Shown: positions 58,988-64,000 of the stretch, in pieces
Numbering within the stretch: the first letter of the stretch is position 1
Layout: each line of letters opens with the position of its first letter
NCBI GenBank assembly: GCA_014529385.2
Contig: CM043942.1
Coordinates: 28,141,469 to 28,205,468 of the forward strand
From: Adiantum capillus-veneris
Lineage: Eukaryota; Streptophyta; Polypodiopsida; Polypodiales; Pteridaceae
Reading direction: 5' to 3'
Length of the DNA: 64,000 bases
Made by a program: the position numbers and the translations under genes
The notes under the pieces: model-generated
Databases searched by the model: none
Told to the model about the DNA's origin: nothing
What the model saw: the letters and a program-made list of their open reading frames with translations, nothing else

Positions 58988-60643
58988 ATGTCTACCCTAG
59001 ATTCAAACACAGCTTACACAAGCTTGGAGATCCCGATGATAGAGGAATATCCTCCCACAATGGATCTTCCAAACTTGCAATTGATAAAGACCCATCTTGT
59101 TGAGAGAGTTTGGATGATTGGTCATGAGAGTGAAGGACTATATAGATACATTGACGACAATGAGGTCAATCTTTATAGGTGCTCAGATCCATACCTAGAA
59201 GAGATAACGGATTACAAGCTCTTATATGTCTACACATACGGAGTCGACTGTCAATGGAGATCTATAGTTGTCGACAAGTATGGACGAGAATACAGAGTTG
59301 TAGAAAGCACAAATCCACAGACTGTACTAGAAAGAGGTGGATATTTGGTCAATGAAGGACCACAAATGCCTTCACCAAACACGAGAATTACTATAGGAGT
59401 TCCAAGAAGAGAGCCACCAGGATTCCCTTCAAGAGAGATAACGAGAGAAGAATTGGGAGAGTCTCTGGTTAGACTTGTAGACAATCGACGAGTTAGACCA
59501 TCCCAAGTCCAGAAATGGGTAAACAGAAAATAGTCCGGAGATAAAGATCCGAGAGATCACGTAGCGGCTTTTAGAAGAGTGATTAGAGAAGAGGAAGTTT
59601 CAGATTTTGCGACACAGTTTGCGGGATTTGGATTGACTCTAGAAGATGATGCAGCTACATGGTTCGACTCGGTGGAAAAATGGGATTTTGAGACCCTAGA
59701 TAAGCTGTTTGAGGAGTTTATTGAAGAATTCTCGCCAAAAAGCATTGCTCACAACACGGTCTCGCAAATCCATAGATTCAAACAGAAAGAGGATGAATCA
59801 GTACGCAAAGCATCATTACGGCTCAAGAGATATGTTAAGCTCTGTCCGAGAGCGGAATTACCTACACAAGCACGATTGATGCTGATCTTTATCCAGGGAA
59901 TGAGACATGCGGGCCTTCCGAAGGATCTACATATGATAAGGAGGATGACGCTAAACGAGTTGATCAGAGAAGCTCTTTATCTAGTGGATAACTGTGAGGC
60001 ATACAAAGAAAAGGACTTAAAGAGTCAAGGAGATGACACATCCTCTCAGCACAGTGTTTCACAGATAAGTGAGTCCATTGCCAAGCCAACGGCACCTATT
60101 GATCAAGAAAAGCTTATCGACGAGTTGGTCAAGAGGGTGATTCCTCTTGTAAGGTCTGATTCGGGAAAGCCGAAGTGGTGTGAAATTGAGAGAAAATGGA
60201 CGAACCATACGGGGGAAGAGTGCTATTATAGCATGGAAAATGCTAGGGAGAGGTATGTACAACTTGTTCCAGAAGCACCTACTCCACCTAGATACATTAC
60301 GGGAAATGCGCCAAGACCAGTAGGAGTTTTAAGGCCACAGCTTGTCTTAGGACAACAACCTCCGCTACCAGGTGCTAGAATTTCGGTAGACATGAGATAC
60401 ATGCCAATGATGAAAGCATCAAATAAACCAATGCTAGTACCAGCTACAATGTGGCATAGCAACCAACGTGAGTACTACCCTTCGGAGCAACAAAATGTGA
60501 GAGAAACACATGGAGTGGTGAGGCCGGTACAACCTCCACCTCCTGGGTTTCATTCGAAAGAAAGAAGGTATGAAATGGACGAAAGGACATTGCGATTCAT
60601 TGCAAATAGCGGCTTATTTAGGTCAGTCAAAGATTGCTTATAG
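58988..60643 (+). pseudogene. Element C gag, one internal TAG
   Basis: Starts MSTLDSNTAYTSLEIPMIEE at the first good ATG after the leader. The same frame runs to 60643 with one stop, TAG at 59531-59533, just before SGDKDPRDHVAAF; relatives A and B have Phe at that place. The capsid domain follows (FGLTLEDDAATWFDSVEKWD, FEEFIEEFSPKSIAHNTVSQ, LMLIFIQGMRHAGLPKDLH). A zinc-like WCEIERKWTNHTGEEC motif lies near 60175-60225. The frame ends at 60643 and the sequence continues in another frame. Otherwise unusually well preserved. Confidence 0.85.
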
Positions 60644-61475
60644 CCAAGAGGAAATGCTAAAAGAATCTCCTCAACCAGAGATAGATTGTCACAAAAGTCG
60701 TGACAACCACTTGGTCAAACAATGTCCTCATATGGAGATCACTGAAGTAAATGTCTATTGTCTTGAGTGTGGCATCACTCACTTGATCCCCGATTGCCTG
60801 AAAAACCCAAACCAAATCAGGAAAATCACGACAAATGTATCAGGGATTGTTCAGCTCCCTAGTAGCTCAGAAAATGAAAATGTTGTACCAGTTCAAGTAG
60901 TTACGAGAGCACAAGCTCAAAAGAAAGTTGATGAGAATCCAGAGACAAAGAACATGGAAAGTGACATGAGTCCAAAGACAGATGATGGACCAAAGACAGA
61001 CTCACCTAGTCAGAAAACCAAGAGCAAACGAAATAGTTGGAAAGCTAGAAAGACTAGGATGAAAGCATGCAGGGAACGAGAGAAAAAATCCCTAGCCGAG
61101 AAGCTTACCGAAGCTGAAAAGAAGATAAAACAACATGAGGAAAAGGAGGCACCTTCTCTTACACAGATGGTTAAACCTCTAGAAGACCCATCCACGGATG
61201 AGAAACCGAGAAGTGCTAGTTCAGGAGGATCTGTGTTGGCAGAGAAGGTTAATGAGACATTAGATGCCCTCTTGAAAGCCTATGGTGCGAGGCTAAAAAA
61301 CAACCAAACCCAAGAACAAAGGTGGATGACATATCCCTATGCGGAACTAGAAAAGCAAAGGTTTGAAATGTGGCAGAAAATGATTCAAACAACCCAAGCT
61401 TTACTAGAACCACCAGTTGCAAAACCTGAGGATGTGATCTGTGTCATTCCTACACAAGTAATCCCACCAAACTAG
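60570..61475 (+). pseudogene. Element C gag C-terminal part with zinc knuckles
   Basis: In a shifted frame the homology to A and B resumes (IAYSQEEMLKESPQ), followed by a knuckle CHKSRDNHLVKQC, with Ser in place of the second Cys, and CLECGITHLIPDC. Both have three residues between the second ligand and His. Then comes a Lys/Glu-rich, likely coiled-coil stretch (KACREREKKSLAEKLTEAEK) at about 61060-61145. The overlap with the preceding frame near 60620-60640 marks a frameshift. Confidence 0.8.
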
Positions 61476-61967
61476 GAACTAAAAGAGTCGGATTCTAGTC
61501 ATAAGCATAGACCAAACCTCAAACACCCAGAATTAGAACCAAGGATAGTACTGAATACCACGGATAACTCTTCCGAGGGATTTCACCAAGCTATACCCGA
61601 GGATTGTAAAGAGATAGATGGTCTTGATGAATTGTGGAAACAAGTGAGAGAGGCCAATGAAGCTGATGACCTAAGAAGATTAGTAGACAAGACTGCTGAT
61701 GAACGAGGAGTGTTTCTACCACCAACAGAGGAATTTGAGACTGGATCTCAAATGAATCTAGACGTGCGATCGTGTTGGGGCGACAAAGGATCTGTACAAT
61801 CTATGGATAGTCAACCCCATTCGCTAAGAACACTACCGTCCTACATGGGAGAGTACGAGACCAAGTCAGATGTGGTTGCAGTCCCATCATAGAGACTGTC
61901 TCCCAACAAGGCCATAGATTCAAAGGGGCTAGTAGATATTCTATCTACCCCAGTCACCTGTACAATA
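61476..61967 (+). pseudogene. Element C linker between gag and protease
   Basis: An open part of 86 codons (61632-61892) with ELWKQVREANEADDLRRLVD in the same frame; no known domain. Stops near 61475 and 61890. Confidence 0.45.
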
Positions 61968-62864
61968 ATGTTAGCCGAGTTGCTCAGAATAAGACCAAAC
62001 ATGTGGGCTAACGTGGGTAAATGTCTAGAGAAATTTGGTGTAAAAACCCCAATGACTGAAATCGAGGAAGGCATCAAAGAGCTTGAAGTGCCTCAACTAA
62101 ATACAAGGCCAGTGCCTCGTAGGCGAGTATTACGAGGGAGAAGATGGAAACACCACCCTTCCTGTGGAATTCAATGGTGTAAAAACCATGGCAATCCATG
62201 ACAGTGGAGCTGGTGTGGCCATTGCAACCAAAGAGGTTTGGAAAAATGGGGAAAACCTGCCTTGAGATCCACACAAATGACCCTGCATCTTGCAGACAGA
62301 CACAAGGAAAAGCCCCTAGGACTGCTAGAAAAAGTAATTATTACTTCTTGTGGAATTGAATATGAACACACTTTTGCTGTTGTTGATGTTGGCAAGAAGA
62401 ACAACTATGAAATCATTCTGGGAAGACCATTCATGCGACAATTAAAAATGGTCCAAGATTGGGGTTATGACCATATATACCTGAGACATATGGAAACCAT
62501 AACAAAGGTAAACTTGAGGGATCATAGCTATAGGGATGTGACAAGAACACCGGTTGAGGAGTTTGATTCCGCCACAGTAGCAGGATCAGAACTTCCATCT
62601 TGGTTAGGTAAGCCTAAAGAACTGAGGATGTCTGGAGCTTCACAATGTGGTAGCTTGAAACGTGAGGAATGTATCCTAGAGCGGGTTATAGAGGATATAG
62701 ACTATATCCCAGAACCATCTCCTGAAGAAGAGTTAGAGCCTTTTGGATGGGAACACATCTTGGCTACTCTGGACGTGTGCGCCATGGAGGATGCTCCCAC
62801 AACAAAGTTTTGTGATGAAAATGGCTATGATGTCGTTCCTTATTTTGCAGTGAGTGTAATCTAG
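61968..62864 (+). pseudogene. Element C aspartic protease
   Basis: The active site MAIHDSGAGVAIATKEVW has catalytic DSGA at 62201-62212. It is in a different frame from both the upstream part (61968-62201) and the downstream part (62238-62864), so two frameshifts are needed. Downstream, HTFAVVDVGKKNNYEIILGR and KMVQDWGYDHIYLRH match the C-terminal half of the first protease of B. An acidic tail follows (YIPEPSPEEELEPFGWEHIL). Cleaves the polyprotein in the family. Confidence 0.78.
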
Positions 62865-63032
62865 GAAAACAAAGAGAACCAGACATCAACAAGCTCTTGA
62901 AATAAGGAGGAAACAAGGAAATGTGGAGAATCAAAAGATGAAGAAGACGACGAGTTCTATGACTCTGTAGAACACTTCGAGCTTCAAGAAGATCAACGAC
63001 CCGGGAATCAATGTCATCGCTACACAAATAAA

Positions 63033-64000
63033 GTGCATCAAAAGTGGATTCCAAAGTCCTCGGTGAAGACACAGCCACCACAAGCATCCTCATACATGGC
63101 TCCTAATAAGGATGCAAAGACTCAGCTAGGAGGAATACGACCAGAGCAACGAGCTAACAGTGCTCTAATCAATGGGCTAGAAAAGTCCTCCAAGAAACTA
63201 CCACCCACGAGCAAACAGACAGTAACTTTCCACTATCAGCCAAAAAATCAAAGGAAAGTACAAGAAATCAACCTTGCGGAGGATAGTAGCGATAGTGATG
63301 AATCTTACGACATCCCCTATCATCAACTCAGGCCATCACTATCACCAACACCTTCAGCAACAACCATGACAGGTCAAAAGAACAGGACAACAAGTCAAAG
63401 CCAAAAAGCTTGACAAATCTGGATACCAAAAAGCCAGATCGGCCAAAAACAGATATGGATCAAGAAGACAAAGATCTCTAATGAAAAATCACAAGATCCA
63501 ACACCAAAACAAAAACAAGGAAAGCGTGCACGAATGGGTAAGAATATCACAAAGTCGCAAGGTTTCCCAGCTCAGGTTTGGGTTCCAAAGAAGTTGATTC
63601 AAGCACAAAAAAGTCAGGAATTCATTTGGATTCCAAAACAACCACAATATCAACTTTCAAAGCCTAAATCCCACCCCCAACCAAGCGTACAAGGGCTGAT
63701 GAAGCAAAGACCACTGTCGACTCACAAACAAAAAGGTGGATTCCAAAGAAGTCTCTTCAAACACAAACGAAGCACGGGCAAGTATGGGTTCCCAAACGAG
63801 CGTCAGCAACAACAAAACAACCAATAATCGCAAAGAAATGGGTCCCAAAGAAGAACAACAAAACTGCTATCAGTGCATCGCCGCTTGAATTCTTACAATT
63901 CTTCCTACGATTACAGTACACTTAGAAGAGAGCAAGTCGCTTCAATCAAGCAACGATACAGGAGCTTCAAAGACCATTACATTGCTTAGAATAGGAAGCC
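63033..64000 (+). pseudogene. Element C tail with about eight W(V/I)PK motifs
   Basis: Across two frames the motif recurs: QKWIPK (63037), QIWIPK (63414), QIWIKK (about 63450), QVWVPKK (about 63573), FIWIPK (about 63624), RWIPKK (about 63739), QVWVPKR (about 63778) and KKWVPKK (about 63837). Surrounding sequence is rich in Lys, Gln, Ser and Pro, with an acidic DSSDSDESYD patch near 63290. Same tail type as in B. The region continues to the window edge. No domain known to me; a basic, repetitive, possibly RNA-binding tail is only a guess. Confidence 0.6.

Larger units (their letters stand above)
55731..64000 (+). mobile_element. Element C: Tat/Athila-type Gypsy element, cut by the window end
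   Basis: Order in the window: LTR end, tRNA-Asp-type primer site, 2.3-kb repeat-rich leader, gag, protease, W(V/I)PK tail. Related to A and B by gag (IAYSQEEMLKESPQ matches A's IAYGMDVLEESPQ), the zinc motifs and the tail. RT and integrase are not between protease and tail as they are in B; they may lie beyond 64000 or be missing. Confidence 0.75.

Overview
This window looks like repeat-rich nuclear DNA of a land plant, probably one with a large genome such as a fern, gymnosperm or big-genome angiosperm; the sequence does not let me choose. I found no convincing host gene, tRNA or rRNA. Almost everything recognisable is LTR retrotransposon, in several ages and layers, with small DNA transposons and long simple repeats between them. 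Stops and frameshifts are everywhere except in one young Copia element.

Layout. 1-6.2 kb: element A, minus strand, a Ty3/Gypsy element of the plant Tat/Athila type (gag broken, tRNA-Asp-type primer binding site at 4300-4317, probable LTR beyond it). 6.2-9.1 kb: nothing recognised except a (GA)40 tract and a fragment of element E's LTR. 9.15-18.3 kb: element E, plus strand, an old chromovirus-like Gypsy element whose 5' LTR has been split and partly inverted; it sits in a dispersed repeat that I call R. 19.3-34.5 kb: a three-deep nest. Element F (about 1-kb LTRs, no sense-strand pol) holds Gypsy chromovirus G (minus strand), and G is cut inside its RNase H by a young Copia element (23951-29182, 5-bp target duplication GATTT). 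35.4-38 kb: a second copy of R carrying a 1.2-kb inverted-repeat transposon. 40.4-41.3 kb: decayed Gypsy pol (H). 41.4-44.6 kb: D, a gag-only LTR element. 44.9-45.2 kb: a MITE. 45.6-55.7 kb: element B, plus strand, a relative of A with gag, protease, RT/RNase H, integrase and an unusual tail. 55.7-64 kb: element C, plus strand, a third relative with a long leader full of palindromes, running off the window end.

How it fits together. A, B and C share one gag plan: a WC...H...C motif followed by odd zinc knuckles with three residues between Cys and His. B and C also share a tail with repeated W(V/I)PK motifs, and in B this tail follows a second aspartic-protease-like DTGA domain downstream of integrase. 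The most unusual sequence is the leader of C (57.1-58.6 kb), where a near-identical 24-bp perfect palindrome recurs seven times inside a tandem array. Boundaries marked approximate come from reading by eye without alignment.
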